Origin: Dermacentor variabilis
Lineage: Eukaryota > Arthropoda > Arachnida > Ixodida > Ixodidae
Direction of reading: 5' to 3'
Length of the DNA: 64,000 nucleotides
NCBI RefSeq assembly: GCF_050947875.1
Contig: NC_134573.1
Location: forward strand, 33,749,615-33,813,614
This document shows positions 11,206 to 24,178 of this stretch, piece after piece. A program made the translations under genes and the position numbers. Each line of letters starts with the position of its first letter. Position 1 is the stretch's first letter. Under the pieces are notes generated by a model. The model made no database searches. It worked only from the letters and a program-made list of their open reading frames with translations, and was not told the DNA's origin.

Positions 11206-11782
11206 TACAGCGAAGCTGTATACCTCTACCCGCCAAGGAAATTTTCGTATCGTAAGAAAAAACTCACCATACGTAGGCCGATACCACTAAGACATATAGG
11301 AGGCGAAACTCCCGTCGGCGCGAGCGAGCGCGGGCGACCAGATAAAGTCACAATTGTTGCGTGCGCCGACGCTACCGTATGCAGTGGCGGCACCATGCGG
11401 CGCGTCGTAGAAGGCGCAGCTGAAAAAAAAAAAGCAGCGCCCGGCAGGCGGCTCTGCGGCTCCGGCCACTCCGTGGTAGAAGTCAGGCGCGCGCGGCCGA
11501 ACGGGAGCAACACGCTCAACCGGTTGCCCTGGCAACCGAAACGGCGGTAATTCCTTCCCATGCCGCCAGGTGCCGCCAGCATGAAAACATATCCGCGGGC
11601 TTGTGACCTTTACTGGTCGCCGCAAACCGCGGAGTTTCCACTCCTAAATATTTCTTGCTCCGTGGCCAATACCGAAGATACCGGCCCGACCCGCGGCGGA
11701 GCTGCAGTTCGCCATTAAGGGGCCCACATACACAACTTCGCTGGTCATCCTTCTTCACAAAGTAGAAGGGCCCTGAGTTTTC
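11206..11782 (+). repeat. Short dispersed repeat A, copy 1 (split by an insert)
   Basis: 11206-11284 matches 24835-24921, beginning TACAGCGAAGCTGTA and continuing GGAAATTTTCGT. 11660-11782 matches 24922-25035 (GACCCGCGGCGGAG, CTTCGCTGGTCATCCTTCTTC, GGGCCCTGAG). Together they make one copy of a roughly 200-bp repeat interrupted by about 375 bp. The family is not identified. It carries no obvious tRNA box. Confidence 0.7.
11285..11660. mobile_element. MITE-like insert in repeat A
   Basis: This segment is absent from the intact copy of repeat A at 24835-25035. Near its ends, ATATAGGAGGCGAAACTCC (left) and the reverse complement of GGAGTTTCCACTCCTAAAT (right) form an imperfect inverted repeat. 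The host sequence on both sides repeats GGCCRATACC (about 11278-11287 and 11664-11674), consistent with a duplicated target of about 10 bp. The interior is GC-rich and open in several frames, but nothing is recognisable. Confidence 0.5.
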
Positions 11783-12494
11783 TTTTTTCTTCTTAAGTGT
11801 TTATTAAAGCCGCACATATGAAATTAACGCATGAATTGCCTGCAATGCTTAAATTTTCCGCATACCGCACTCCGCCGAGCCATGGGTGGTCAAAGCGGCG
11901 CGGTCATAGAAAGCAAGCCGCTGAACGACAGCCATATTTTAGAGCGCTTCTGCTAGTTTATCTCGGAGTCTATTTTCGAAAATATTCGTCAGCACGACCT
12001 ACTGGAAGTTCACTATAGTCAAATCAGTGTCGTGATGCGATAAATTCCACAATAACACTTCAAGCAAGGGAAACAACAAGCGCGCACATTCTTTATTCCA
12101 CGGCCCCCGGCGGGCCCTGGCCCGAATAGCGTGCCGTGCGCAGGGCCGACCCGTAGTTGAGCGAAATCCGAGGAGAAAGCAGGCGCGAGGAGGAGAGTGT
12201 CGCTACTTTCGAGAATAGAGGGGTTTTAGCATTTGGGTCTAGACTGAACGATCCCTGATCGAAATATTAGGAGACAGGTGCCTCTTGAAAACGCCACGTA
12301 AGCCTACATCGGGGCAGGTGGGAATAAATATGTCGCTAATAATGGCGAAGCTTTCATGTGCACGGTTATCAGCCAAACAGAATGAGAAAATCATGTATAT
12401 TTATATTGTGTAACGTTCCGTGCGTTATGGGCGTGTGCGAAGCATTGACCAGGCCGACATGGTGAAGGGCGAAAAACTGCTTGCGTCCTTTGTT
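11783..12494. other. Gene-free stretch
   Basis: Contains a GC-rich patch (12095-12180, CGGCCCCCGGCGGGCCC). I see no recognisable coding sequence or known repeat. Confidence 0.35.
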
Positions 12495-12991
12495 GCGAGT
12501 AATTTGCCGGTGGCCAAAACGACATTTGGACGAGTTAAGTTGCAGCTTCGCCTACATCAAGTATAGTTGTGAGACGTTCAAGGTGAATGTCGAACGTTGG
12601 CGAGAAGACGATGACGTCGTCGAGGTAGCAGAGGCATGTGGACCGTTTGAAACCTTGGAGCAAGTAGTCCATCATACGTTCGAAGGTGGCAGGGGCGTTG
12701 CATAATCCAAACGGCATTACTTTAAATTGGTATAGACCATCAGGTGTGATGAACGCAGTTTTTTCTCCGTCCATATCGTCAACAGCAATCTGCCAGTATC
12801 CCGAACGAAGATCAATAGACGAGAAATAGCTGGAACCGTGCAGGCAGTCAAGGGCGTCGTCTATACGTGGAAGCGGGTAGACGTCCTTCTTTGTAACGCT
12901 GTTCAGATGACGGTGGTCGACGCAGAAGCGCCACGTGCCGTCCTCGTTCTTAACCAACACCACAGGTGACGCCCAGGGACTCGCAGAAGGC
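12495..12991 (-). pseudogene. Gypsy reverse transcriptase fragment (second element)
   Basis: On the - strand from 12991 the frame starts PSASPWASPVVLVKNEDG and runs through FCVDHRHLNSVTKKDVYPL, YFSSIDLRSGYWQIAVD (block A aspartate kept), PFGLCNAPATFERMMD and the catalytic CYLDDVIVFS. It ends in LNSSKCRFGHRQIT, after a small frameshift. The active site is intact, unlike the RT at 3131-3817, but the fragment has lost everything on both sides. Its upstream end coincides with the (AT)n array, so it was probably cut by a rearrangement at the microsatellite. Confidence 0.9.
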
Positions 12992-13015
12992 TATATATAT
13001 ATATATATATAGAAG

Positions 13016-13074
<59 letters not shown>
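12992..13074. repeat. (AT)n microsatellite
   Basis: Two AT runs (12992-13010 and 13018-13074) with a short AGAAGC interruption. It borders the Gypsy RT fragment. Confidence 0.97.
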
Positions 13075-13076
<2 letters not shown>

Positions 13077-13079
13077 CCC

Positions 13080-13900
13080 GAGCAGGCACCTTTGAAATTC
13101 GTGACGTCAGGGCGCGCTGAGGCAGGAAAGGTGTGTTATGTCGCTGAGGTATGTCTTTGTGCCTAAGCAACCAGCTGGACCCTCAAATAGCAAGGCACTT
13201 CCTTTCGTGTTATCCTACAGATTCACTTCCAATTCCTTCATTTTGATTCTTATAAATCTCCACGATTTTCTTTTTCCTTTCCATCCTTTGCATCCGATTC
13301 GCTGTTCCTATACCTCTCACCTTCAGGTTACTCCTGTTGTCTATATAGACTTTCAGTCACCCTGTACTCGTTTGCCAACTTTCTTGACCTCTTCCTCTAT
13401 TCTGTGTCCACGTTTTTTAGCTACAGATACTTGTGCACTCTAGCCGCCCATTTATTTTAATCGATGTCCCCGAGTCGTTCTTCAAGACTAATTTTGCTCT
13501 GCGTTTCTCTGACTTCAAACAAGTCCGAACCCATGTCCCCTTGCACTGCCTCATTTGTGGTTTTACCGTGGGCTCCCAAAGCCAACCGGCGGTACACCGC
13601 CTTAGGTTTACCAAGCGTCCTCTGGCGGTAAGAGCAGCCCCTCTTGAGGAACACTGAGTTGCGAATACAGCGCGCATCATTATTTCTACTAGGAATCCCT
13701 CGAAGTGTCTCTCTCACGTTAGCCGGTGGCTAGACCCAGTCCCCGAAGGACTTCGCTGTGTTATGCCAGCAGTCGTCCAGGAATGTCTTTAGTCCTTGGC
13801 ATTCCCACACGAGGCGGTGAAAACCTGGAATCCCTTGCACATGCGTAGCATTTACCTTGCGGGCGGTCGCTGGCACTGCGTTGCTTTCGCCGCTGTCATA
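13080..13900 (-). mobile_element. 3' fragment of the CR1-like LINE family found at 50480-61290
   Basis: The stretch 13457-13640 on the - strand encodes LALGAHGKTTNEAVQGDMG followed by FEVREAQSKISLEERLG-like residues. This matches the C-terminal region of the element at 50480-61290 (LGVHGKTTNE, then QGDMGWISFEVREGRSKI). Lower coordinates keep the LINE C-terminal tail in broken frames. The 5' limit near 13900 is approximate. Confidence 0.7.
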
Positions 13901-14162
13901 AGGCGTTCATGTCGTATTTCATTGCGTATTCTGCTGTAATAATAGACGCTAAAATGATAATAATAACAATAATATGACAGCAATATAGGCAAACTGGACT
14001 CACGCCGGGGGTAACCCGTTCCTCTGACGAAAAATTTGGGCCCATCCCGAAGACGCTGCAGCTTATAACCCAACATCCCAAAGTGCTAGCTGTCGCGAGG
14101 TACAAATGGGAGCAAGTGGTACGTGACGAAGACGCGTCAACGAGCGACCTTAGGCAAGCATG

Positions 14163-14240
14163 CGTGCCATCGTGGCCTGGTGGTTACGGAGCATCGCGCT
14201 GCTGTGAACGAGATTCGATCGCAGGGTTGTTCACGCATTT
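14163..14240 (+). repeat. tRNA-derived SINE head (degenerate)
   Basis: GTGGCCTGGTGGTTACGGAG resembles an A box (TGGCCTAGTGGTTA) and GAGATTCGATCGCAGGG resembles a B box, with spacing like a tRNA. The anticodon-arm region is not a clean cloverleaf, so this is a retroposed tRNA-like head, not a functional tRNA gene. Confidence 0.5.
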
Positions 14241-17200
14241 CTTTATAGCATTACTATCGGCGGACTTGACCCACTTACGAGGCACCCGGCGAAAAAAAAT
14301 CGAGTGGGTTTAGCGTGTGCGAGGGCCGTCACAGTGTGCACGAAATCGCAAGTTTTGCAATGACGTGCGAGCTGCAGAAACGCCATAAACGAAGAGTGGC
14401 TGATGGCGCACGCACGCGCAGCTGCTGCCGAGACATTGCAACCTACAAGTGCGCTGCAGCACAGTTAGCGGGGCTGAGTTTTGTCTTGCTGATCTTTTTT
14501 TATTTAAGGGAAGTAAAAGTAGCATTGCGTATACTTGACCAAATTTTAGTGGTCGTCATGGACGAACGCAAATATATACGTAGATAAGACTTAGAGTTTA
14601 AGAAATGGGTTTAGGGACTTTCGGCCTCGCGACGCAAACGCCGTTGGCGTATTTCAGTGCTAAAGTAAATAATCGAGGGACAGTTAAAGCAGAATCTATG
14701 AAGGAGTCGACGCTGTACGGAGACAACGGCATTCCGCAAATTCCAGGATGAAGACGAAGCTCGTGCATCAACCGTGAGAGAAGTGGATCGAGGGGAAAAT
14801 AACTTCTTCGAAATAACTGCGTATCGCAGCAAATGAGTCAAGGCTGCGAAAAGTCTCGTTATCACCTAGCCCCGATCATGTTCGGGAAAAAGATGCTGCG
14901 CTAAAACAGACGAGTACGAGAGCGCAGATACACTGACACGTGCAAGCGATGGAAGCGTTTTATGTCGCTTCGAAGCGCAATCCGCGCAAGCGCTACGTCA
15001 TTGTTTTTGTTTGGGAGCCAGGAATGACTCTTGCGCGGCATTTGTTGCAGCCCAGTGCAATATGCACATCCCACCAGTACTTTATTTTTTTCGTAGTGAA
15101 TATGTACGGCTTCATTGCGAATGCGTGCTTATGTGCCTGACAACTCTCAATGAAATAACATTATTTGAAAGTTTGTTCTTGTCCACGTCCCTGCCCCTTC
15201 GTGCTGGTCTGTTTTTGGCGCCATATGTTTTTTCTACGCATTATGAACCAACCTGCCGAGAAAACAAATGTTTTATTGACTTAGTCATGTTGTTTCTCGA
15301 TAGAAAAACACTGGGCTCTTAAATCTCCGCGCCACTTTCCCTGACGGCAGCGTTCGCAGCGCTCGTCCTTGCGCCGACACCTATAAGGTAAGCCGCACGA
15401 CAACAAAATGACGTGAAATTCCTCAAGCAGCATAAATGCTGCCCTTTCAGTTTTAGTGTTTTTCCTGATATTCTGTTCCACCCCCTGATTATCTCTGGAA
15501 TTGTGCGTTTCCCACTCTATCACTTCACTAAAGTCTAATCTGTGGAGGGACGCGTGTGTACACACAGCTTATCTCGTGATGTGGAAGCCGCGGTCGAAAA
15601 CACATTCTGTTGTTCTGGCCGTTGGTTCTCTTTGCACGTGGCCACAGACGCGTGCAAAGATCAGAAGGTCACACTGCTCAGAGTTTGTGCACCTAAGCGC
15701 ACACCGCTGGATCCAAACGCGCTGTCACGTGTCATACAGTTGGCAACGGTGGTAACACTTGGAACAATACAACGGTGTGCAAGATCATGTGAGGAAACAT
15801 CACCAGTACAAAGTTTACATAAGAGGAGCAACCTGATGGCCGCCAACTTTATGCACTCCCAATAGCTGTACGAACTTTGTGGGATGCTGTGCGAAACACT
15901 TCGAACAGCTTGAGTGACTCAGAATTTTAATCCTTTTTTCAGAGGAAGGTGCAAGAGTATATTCGTGAGAGCCACAGCTGTTTCTCGCAATATAGGGTTG
16001 GCATGCTTCCCCTCACGAGAAGCACTAAAGATGGAGAAAACTATTACATTATCAAGCGTCATAGCGTAAAAGCCGTTTCAACAAGCTTACGCCAAACAGC
16101 CTCGCTAAAGCCGTCTTGAGCGACCCTCTACAGAGTACTTGCCCATACTGAGAGCTTATTACTATAGGCAATTTTGTTTTTAGACATGCACGCATCATCA
16201 GCGGCAACACGAACCTAGTGCTGCTAAACAGCCGGCAGGAAAAAAAGAAGCAGTCGTTTGATTCCACGTGATACCACCATCGTTCAGCTCGACAGCTTGC
16301 CTTCAGCATCGAAATGCGAACTCGCGATGCACTTGTCGTTGTTTATTGCGAACAGCCTACTTGTTTTGTTTCTCTGTCAAAGGAATAAGCGCAGCCTCCG
16401 TAACGAGGCTTCTTTCGACAGTCTCCTGGCCCCGTTCTTATCTTGTGTGCTTGTCTCATGAATAACTTCTGGCCTGTAATTTATTATTGTGTCACGGGCT
16501 ATAGGGAATCACGTCTTTGCCGATACTATAGCAGTCATGCCACACACAAAGATTTACGTCATGATATTCGCATGAAGTAACGTAAAGACAAGCGCAACCT
16601 TTTTCTACCATTTGCGTACCGCACGTGACGTCACAAGTTTTACTATAGTTTCGCGCATGTGGGCCGTTTTTGCACAGACAAAGTTGCCAATCGGCTGCCA
16701 TGATAGGTAATTGCTTGCATTAATACAACGTGTAGTGTCTCTTCACTGTTCAGTATTTAACTAGTCCTAAATAGACATCGTCGAAAACCATGACGTCACC
16801 GACACTCGCTTGAGAAATTCCACGTAAGCGCCCCCTCCCTTTCTTCGCTCTCAATTTTTGGCCGTCCTTTTAGCTAGCCTACCTATGCATTACGGCTGTC
16901 CTTTTGGCAATTACAGAGTTCAGTGAATAAAGAAACGAGAAACTTACATAGAAAATGGCCACTTACCGATAAGGTGATAATTTTGTAAGTGTTACGGAAT
17001 TTCTAAAAATCGCGTGTGGCATATAGCCTAATTCTACTCCTTGATCTGGATTATAGGAAGAGGCAGATATTACTAGCATGAGAAACTGAAACGAATATTG
17101 AACTAATTAACATAGATTGACTAATTAATATCATAGCTAATGAATTTGCGGCACATATTGCAATATATGAATTTTAGCCGATGAGTTTGAAGAACGCATC

Positions 17201-20044
17201 CACTTGAAATGAATTTCCAGGATGGGACCAGCTTCGAGATATTATTTCCCAAAGTTCCGGCCGAAGTACATGGGCGTTCCAGTTACTTCGTCCTTTAATG
17301 CGTAAGAGAGCGCTCTGTTAAAAACAGTGGGTCGACCAGAAGTGCTTTATTATGGCGACTTTTGTGGCGTATGTCTCCAAGCTGGTGCCATTCTGGGAAT
17401 TCATTGCAAGGGAATACGCCTCACAAAATCGCAGGCTTCCATTCGTAACTTGCAATAAGTGTCTTAAAGTAAAAAAAAAAGTTGATTGGTGAATTTTGTT
17501 AATTACTTGAAGATGTGAGTCGACTTCTTTTTCAGGTAGGTAATGTCCGCCTCTCTGAACAATCCAGCTCAAGGACTAGAATTATGTTATTAGCAACTGG
17601 AGAGTATTAGGATTTCCATAAAACTTAAAAATGACCACCTCGGGTAAGTGTCTTGGCCTGCAGTGAACATACAAAATACAGGTATTGGACTGCCTACACT
17701 GTCGGTGCTGCAAGCAAATAATGGAGAAAGCATCCTTCATAGTGGTTACCAGATGGGGCTAATGGCCATTAAAACTTGTTGCTTACTAGAGCAACAGGAA
17801 CGTAACAAGTATGCTATGTTTCTTACACTGTCACCTTGAAAGTGTGTCGGCGAAGAACGTTCAAGATAGACCCGTAATCGTGCCACCGCTCCGCTAAAGG
17901 ACTGTGGTTCCCCCCAAAGTTGCCACCACCCGCCATGGAGCAATCGCAGCAAGGCGTGGCCACACGGCTACGTCTTACCGAAAAATACCAAAGAATTTGT
18001 TTTTCGCATATCGTTAGTTTATTTTCCACCTTATGTATAAAAAAATAGATGGTGTTCTCTCTCTCTTCAGTTATTGCTAAAATGCGTGCTTTTCAATGCA
18101 GGGACGCTGTATCCGTGAAACAGATAGCAGTCGTGATTTAAAACTAATCTGGCTTACTTGGCGATATGATGCATATGCCCAAGCTCGGTCCCATGGTCCC
18201 ATTACCTTCAATGCCAAAGAAAGTTGACAGTGTAATTTTAACACGCGATCCACGAAGAAACCTTTAAAAAATATGTCAAGTGAAGCGCTGTTGTACAATT
18301 AGCTCATCGAAACTCTGAGCCTCGGCACCACTGCGTCCAGAGTAAAAGAAAGATGAGTGTTTGTTTTCTGTGCGCATTTAAACGAAACTTCTGTAATCAC
18401 CCTTGCGTAATCACTTGTAATCACGCACTCCCTTGTTTCTATGCGCAACTCGTTCTTGATCGCAAGGTTTCATTGGCAGCATAAACAGCTCGATATGCTT
18501 CCATAGTTTAGAACTTAAGCCCTTAGTGTTTTGCTTTGCACGATACGTGGAAATGGCTTCGCGCAAAACCGGTGGTAGTGTATGTTAGTATGGTGTGTTT
18601 ACTGTATCGCGCTACGAGTTAGTTCGGGAAGCATTGGCTTGTGCTTTAAAAAAAAAAAAAGCAGTCACTCGCGTCCAACGCTCAATCGCAGGATAAACCA
18701 CGTGAGGCCCATTATGTGTCATGTGCTTGCAGCATCGCCGGACGTTATGTTTGCGCCGTTTAAGTTGCCAGACAGTCGTGAAAAGCAACGGCAATGCTCG
18801 TTGCGCTGTTTGGCTGTACGCCATCCGCATGCGTTTGAGGCATTCTTGCATTATAGCGGCACAACGCGAAAAACCCACGGACTCGATAGAAGCCATCTCG
18901 ATCGAGAAGCGCTGGGTAATTGCTTCGATTCTGTAATACACCACCAGAGATTGGTTGACTTTGAACAACAAGAAACAGATCGCGTATAGGTAGCTGGCGA
19001 TCTGTGATTATAGCAAAACAAAATATGGAAAGGGGGGAGGGCTTCGCGGAAGGTCGTAGCGGTTAGATGGGTCTGTTTCTGGTTTTGCTGCGTCCGTCCT
19101 TTCCGCTATGCTGTCGCCGTGCCATTTTCTCGTCCTCAGCCTCGCCGTGTGACGAAGCGAATCGAAACTCTGTTCACCACGGCCACTGGGAATAATGCGC
19201 CGGCGGCGTTGTACATTCTGGAATCGGACGTAATAACCGCCGACTCATCGCTCGACAAACCCTGACTGGCAATTTCTGCGGAGTTTTGTGAGCCGCGCGG
19301 ACTCTTCGAAAAGGCGGCGTCTGTGCGTGTCTCTCGAAGGCAACAGCTGGCAGTATTGCCGTGGCGCACAAAGACGTATACGTCGCTCATTGGCGATAAG
19401 TGCGCCGAGACAGTTCTGCGATTGGGAAGCGGCCGTCCACGCTGGCCGAAAGAAAGATGAATCGCGTACGCGTTCGCCCGCCAGCATTGCTCCGAAAACT
19501 CCTTATTCAGCCTGGTGGTAAACAGAGTGGATTATTGCTTACAGCCCGCACTTCGAACACGCACAAAGAGAGGCGGAACATGAGCGCTGACTCACGACTA
19601 AATGTTTATAGCTTTGAAAGAGCCGTATGAATAGAAAGAAACTCACGCATGCGTACACCCGCGCACGATACATACACCCTTGCCCGCGCTGTAAGTAATA
19701 ATGCAGATGTACCGACTCGCCCAGCCAGCTACCGAAATGCAGTGGAATTTGTTACTGAATAACATAATCGACGTCTTGGTGGACCAGCTCGGTGTTCCCT
19801 ATGTCGACAACGTGTACGACACCGTGAATGAATCGCGTGCACTAATCGTGACATGGTGGAGCATTTGACAGAACCGAATGAACATAGGCTGTGTGTATAC
19901 TCGGCAGACCGGTGGAGGTTCGTGAAAATGGCAATGGTGAAGCTAGATCCACACACACACAAAACATATTATACGTGATTTACATTCAAATAAGATTCCG
20001 AGATTTTAAGAACCGAAACCGCGATACGATTATAGGCACGTCGT
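14241..20044. other. Long gene-free stretch
   Basis: About 5.8 kb of mostly AT-rich sequence with scattered short open frames in all frames and no domain I recognise. Isolated poly-A tracts occur at 17470-17479 and 18648-18660. It probably consists of old repeats decayed past recognition. If the transporter gene model is right, it lies upstream of that gene. Confidence 0.4.
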
Positions 20045-20205
20045 CTGGTGGGGCACCCGGGAATAATTTTGAGCGCATACGGTTTTTCTTTAACGCGTCC
20101 CTACATTTAAGCTCACGAGCACTCTTGCGTTTTGCTTCCATCGCAAAGCAGTCGGGATGAAAACCATCACCTCGAGCTCAGGGGTAGAACGTCATAGCCA
20201 CTGGA
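20045..20205 (-). repeat. Highly diverged tRNA-SINE copy
   Basis: It aligns loosely with the SINE at 44279-44507. GGGAATAATTTTGAGC, CTTTAACGCGTCCCTACATTTAAG and CATAGCCACTG occur in the same order. Its age makes the ends uncertain. Confidence 0.45.
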
Positions 20206-21079
20206 CGGCGGCGAAATTCGAAGCCTTTGCATGCAAGCTGATGACGGCATTCAAAGTTCTGATACAGCTAACCGTCACAGTACTTATCGTAGGAACACGT
20301 ATTGGATTTCGTCCCGCGCCGTCTGGGACTACTGGGTGTTGGGTCGATGGTGCGAGATGGCAGGGGAAACGCGGGTGAGGCACTGATGTTGCGACTCTTG
20401 ATTAAAGCTGGTCCGCTTCCTTCCAGTACGGTTAGCCCCAAGGGTCGTGGTAACCTCGGCTAAGGTGGCCACATTAGTTGGCCCCTTGTGGGAGTCTGCA
20501 CATCTACGAATGATTTCCTGCTTTTCAAATATTCGCAGCATACGTACCCATCTCTCAGCCCACCTCCTGTTCGTCTGCACACCACCGTTGGCCAGGAATC
20601 TACCAATGCAGTTCACGAACACTGCGGCTTTAGCTCAGGTGCCCGTTTATTGTCTCGTTTTCGAAGATTTCCTACCTAAACGAAAAAAGGCTATATGTTT
20701 GTTAATCAGCTGCCCGCCTAATTAAAAAGGCTTGCGTTCCCTCCAGTGCAGGTTTTAAGCAGTTGACCTTTCAAATCGCGCATGGCGGCATCATTTGAAG
20801 TTCACTGTCGCACCGACTTCTCCATACATTGGCTTCCATAAAGGTCACGAGACTCCCAAGTGCTCTATATCCCCAAATAAATTTCAACACCAGAGAGAAA
20901 AAAGGCAGCGCCGGACAGTTCTGCGAACTTGGTAGCTAATAACGCAGCGGAGCCGACGTGACACGGAAGCAAAAGCCCACGCATTCCACAATGTTCAGTG
21001 CTTCGCCTTTAACGCTGCGTAGCTAAGTAGCAGCGAGAGAGCATCTCCTCGCAAGGGAAAAAACACCGCGACATCGAAG
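20206..21079. other. Gene-free stretch upstream of the CpG island
   Basis: Mixed-composition sequence without recognised repeats or coding segments. Confidence 0.35.
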
Positions 21080-21985
21080 CCAGTGCAATGCGACGTCGTG
21101 CGCACCCGAGGTCACGAAAGCACTGGTCCAGCGGGAGGGGAATCTGGGTGAACGCGGGCAAGGGCGGCCCCCGGAAGAGACGCCCGCGAGGCTGAGGCGG
21201 GGAAAGGGTGCGGACACAAAGGCTGCATTACACACAGTGTGTGGAAACCGAACGCGATCCGCTCTGCTGGACGCAGGAGACCGAGAGCGCGATCGGTCGG
21301 CCTGAAAACGCACCCGTCGCGTTGAAGGAAAACGCCGAAAGCGAAGCCGCCACGGTTCTGCCCTCCTCCTCCTCGGCCGCGCCTGGACGCCCTCCGCAAT
21401 ACTCCGGGAAGGCTGCCTTTGTTGGACCGCCTCAGAGGCGAAAGCAAAAGAGGCCTCGCAACAGTCGCGACGCGAATAGACGCGCATACCGCTTGGAGTA
21501 GACAGGGACGCGTGCAGCACGGCGTCAGCTGAAGGTCGTGGTTCTGGCAACCATCGATCGTCGAGCTAGATGCCTGCCTTCGGCGCTTCGGAGATGGCCG
21601 GCGAAAGGACGTCGTCCAGGTGTGACACACGCAGCCCCGAGCGACACGTTTTTCTGTGAGGAATCGTGCGTACCGTTTGTGTGATTGGCCGAAAGTGTCC
21701 AGACGTTTGCGCGCCTGTAGTAGAGCTCAAGGCCCGTCGCGCGCGTCTTCCCAGCCGTGAGCCCGGTGACGCTGGCCCCGTGGACTGGTGCGGCCGGGTG
21801 TCCCATGCCAGCGGCTCGGCTGGCGCTGCCATCCCGCTGAGCGGCGACGAAGACGAAGAGCACGGCCTGCAGGGGGAGCGGCGCTGAGCGGCGGTCATGC
21901 CGGCTGCCGACCGCGGCAGCATCGCCGCCGTGCCGCCGGGCTTCTGGACGCGGCCACGAGTGATCAAGGCGGACGAGATCGCACG
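21080..21985 (+). promoter_or_regulatory. CpG-rich island, candidate promoter and 5' UTR
   Basis: This is the most CpG-dense stretch of the window, with long open frames on both strands that reflect base composition, not coding. It ends at a short candidate exon with a start codon and splice donor. No TATA box is evident, as expected for an island promoter. Reading it as the promoter of the downstream transporter gene is inference from position and splice phase. Confidence 0.4.
21897..21985 (+). CDS. Candidate first coding exon of the SLC41-like transporter
   Basis: ATG 21897 opens a frame of 29 codons plus two bases that ends at the donor GCACG/GTGAGC (GT at 21986). An in-frame TGA lies only 12 bases upstream, so this ATG is the natural start, and G at -3 is favourable. 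The peptide begins MPAADRGSIAAVPPG and ends VIKADEIA plus the first two bases (CG) of the next codon. The exon at 47473 starts with one base (G) completing a codon, so the join gives Arg and a continuous helix-like stretch (ADEIAR then KAADEML). The intron would be 25,487 bp. There is no family homology in this short peptide, so the link rests on phase, the CpG island and the strand. Confidence 0.42.
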
Positions 21986-23233
21986 GTGAGCGCACGCATG
22001 GCGCACTGCGCGTGTGTGTTTGTCGTCCCGTATAACAGTGCATCGTCAGCCGCAAAGTTGTCCACATTGGGCGCCGTTTCTACGCTCGCTGAAAAGCCCC
22101 GCGCTAGATACTGTTAACCCTTTGACAGCGTCAAATACTCCCGTAGCGTTATGCGCCTGAAACCATTGCCCATGTGTCATGTCAAGAGTCGTATCCAAGC
22201 GGGATAAATCCATAGTTTGCCGTGCTCGGGAAGGTGCATTTATAAAGAAAAAGCAGTGAGAAGCCTCCAAGTCCAGAGGAGTTGACCTTAACGTGCGTGA
22301 GAAGCGGTTTTTCATTCGCATCGACAGGCTTCTTGTAGACGACGATGCACGAGTCAGTAGACAGCTGGTGGCCGCGCAGTTCTATAGCGCGTTGCCACGA
22401 TCGAGGTGAGGAGTCAACCTTTCTGAGCGCTCTCGTCTCTATATGTTCGGCGTACGAAATATTGCGCAAGACATAACCGTTAAGGAATGACAGAAGGACA
22501 CCGCACAGGCACGGAAGGCTTGACCGCACAAAGCGCGAACCGAACGCTGGGCACCGTTCCAGCAGTGTTCTTTAAACAAGCACGGGCACTCGCAGCTCCC
22601 TCTCACGTCGTGCAGCGACCGCGCGGCCAACGCCTGTCGAGAGCTTTGCAGTGAGCTTGGCCATCCAGGTCATGGACACGCAACGCAGCAGGAGGCGCCC
22701 CGACACGAAGCGTCGTCTTGTGGCATTGCAAAAATCGCCTCATGTGGCACTTCAGATCGGGCCACAGTGGCAACACGTTGACCACCACGAAATCGCTGTT
22801 ATACGGGCGCGCATAGAGCGTTACATTTGGGAATACGAGCGACTTGCGCCCCCTAAACTCTCATTATTAAGCGACAGCAGCGGTGTACGTAGCCATTTTC
22901 CGCATTCGGGGTGCCTACATCATCGTCACTTTACGTTTGCTAATTTTCCAGATTACAGCGTGTGCGAAGTTTATGGAAACGCCAAATGCACGAATCGGCT
23001 GAAACTGTCGTCTCGTGTCGCAAAATTTTATGGCTACAAATTTTCTAGATGGGCCCATTTCGCAAAACATACGCATCCAGCTCCAGTGCCTTAAAGCAGT
23101 AACTGCGATCACTCACTCCTCATAGGTTGAATCCTGCATTACCTTCGCAATCCTACGTGATCGCTGTCTTTTGGATGTCAGTCAACCAAGTGTTGTCGTC
23201 GTATCGTCGTTGTTGACATGATGCAAATAAAGC
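21986..23233. other. Start of the candidate large intron, no feature
   Basis: No recognised coding domain. The GC content falls away from the island. It ends in CAAATAAAGCATATT, a polyadenylation-like signal leading into an (ATT)n tract. That may be the tail of an old retroposon whose body I cannot identify. Confidence 0.35.
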
Positions 23234-23234
23234 A

Positions 23235-23314
<80 letters not shown>
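23234..23314. repeat. (ATT)n microsatellite
   Basis: About 26 uninterrupted ATT units following AATAAAGCAT. It looks like the tail of a retroposed copy. Confidence 0.95.
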
Positions 23315-23317
<3 letters not shown>

Positions 23318-24170
23318 TGTGTCGGCGCAAATGAAGCGGTTTACTGCTTTATTTAAGTCTGTGCCTTTGCTATAGTTGCCGTGAGTGACAAACGAAATAT
23401 GAGCCTTCTTTCAAAACTGCTGTTTGCAGTAAAACCAAAGCCGCAAAATTATATGGAAGCAGGGAGTGCATTGAGTCTACTGCATTGCACAATGCACGGC
23501 ACTATACAAAAAAGCAATATCAAGTTCACTCAAGTTCAACTGATATGCCGGGATATGTGGCTTTTCTACATTTTTTTTACGCATATAAGTTGTAACAACA
23601 GGGATTTCGTCCACATCGTTGCATCCAATTTGTTTCCCATGGCCTAGCAAGTGCGCACGCAGATTTGAAAATATTACGACGTGGCAGATACGAGACTGAT
23701 ACCGTATCAAAATCCGTCTTTCGGGCATACGCTGGTGTTCAAGGAACATATATGAAGTTGCTGAAGGAGAAATACGTAAGGAAATGTTTTCACAGCACTT
23801 CCTAAAAAGAACGCACACTCGTTGAATTTATGCAATATTCACAAGTTCTTCATTCTGCTCAACCCATGAACTTCACTCGGAACTGGCCTATCATCTCCAC
23901 TCGAGATTTTGGGCTGGTTCACTGCGACTGGTATTACCCTCCTCATTGTACCCTCCTCACTGATAGAACCAATGGACGAACATAAAGGAACAGGGCGCGG
24001 GCGTATGTAGCGCAATTACGTCCACGATTTGTTGCTTTATGCTGAACCTCGACCATAAGCGTCCACCGACTAGCCCTGTTAATTGCTTTAATAAATGAAA
24101 TTACCCTGTTGTGTGGCGCTGCGATTTCATAGAACAGGACCTGAGCTTGGTCTTGTTTAGAAAAGTGGCT
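23315..24170. other. Gene-free stretch
   Basis: No recognised repeat or coding sequence. Confidence 0.4.
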
Positions 24171-24178
24171 ACTATGTG

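Noticed and set aside
13970..14105. Segment with GPKFFV / GPNFSS in two - strand frames, resembling the N-terminal region of Penelope RT
   Set aside because: Only a dozen residues look similar and the frame breaks inside them. Too short to call.
14163..14240. Possible functional tRNA gene
   Set aside because: A- and B-box-like motifs are present, but the arms do not pair into a clean cloverleaf and the B box is mutated, so it is better read as a SINE head.
21023..22067. Long open frames on the - strand of the CpG island (172-180 codons)
   Set aside because: They overlap on both strands, are Arg/Ser/Pro-rich and lack any domain. They follow from high GC content, not coding.
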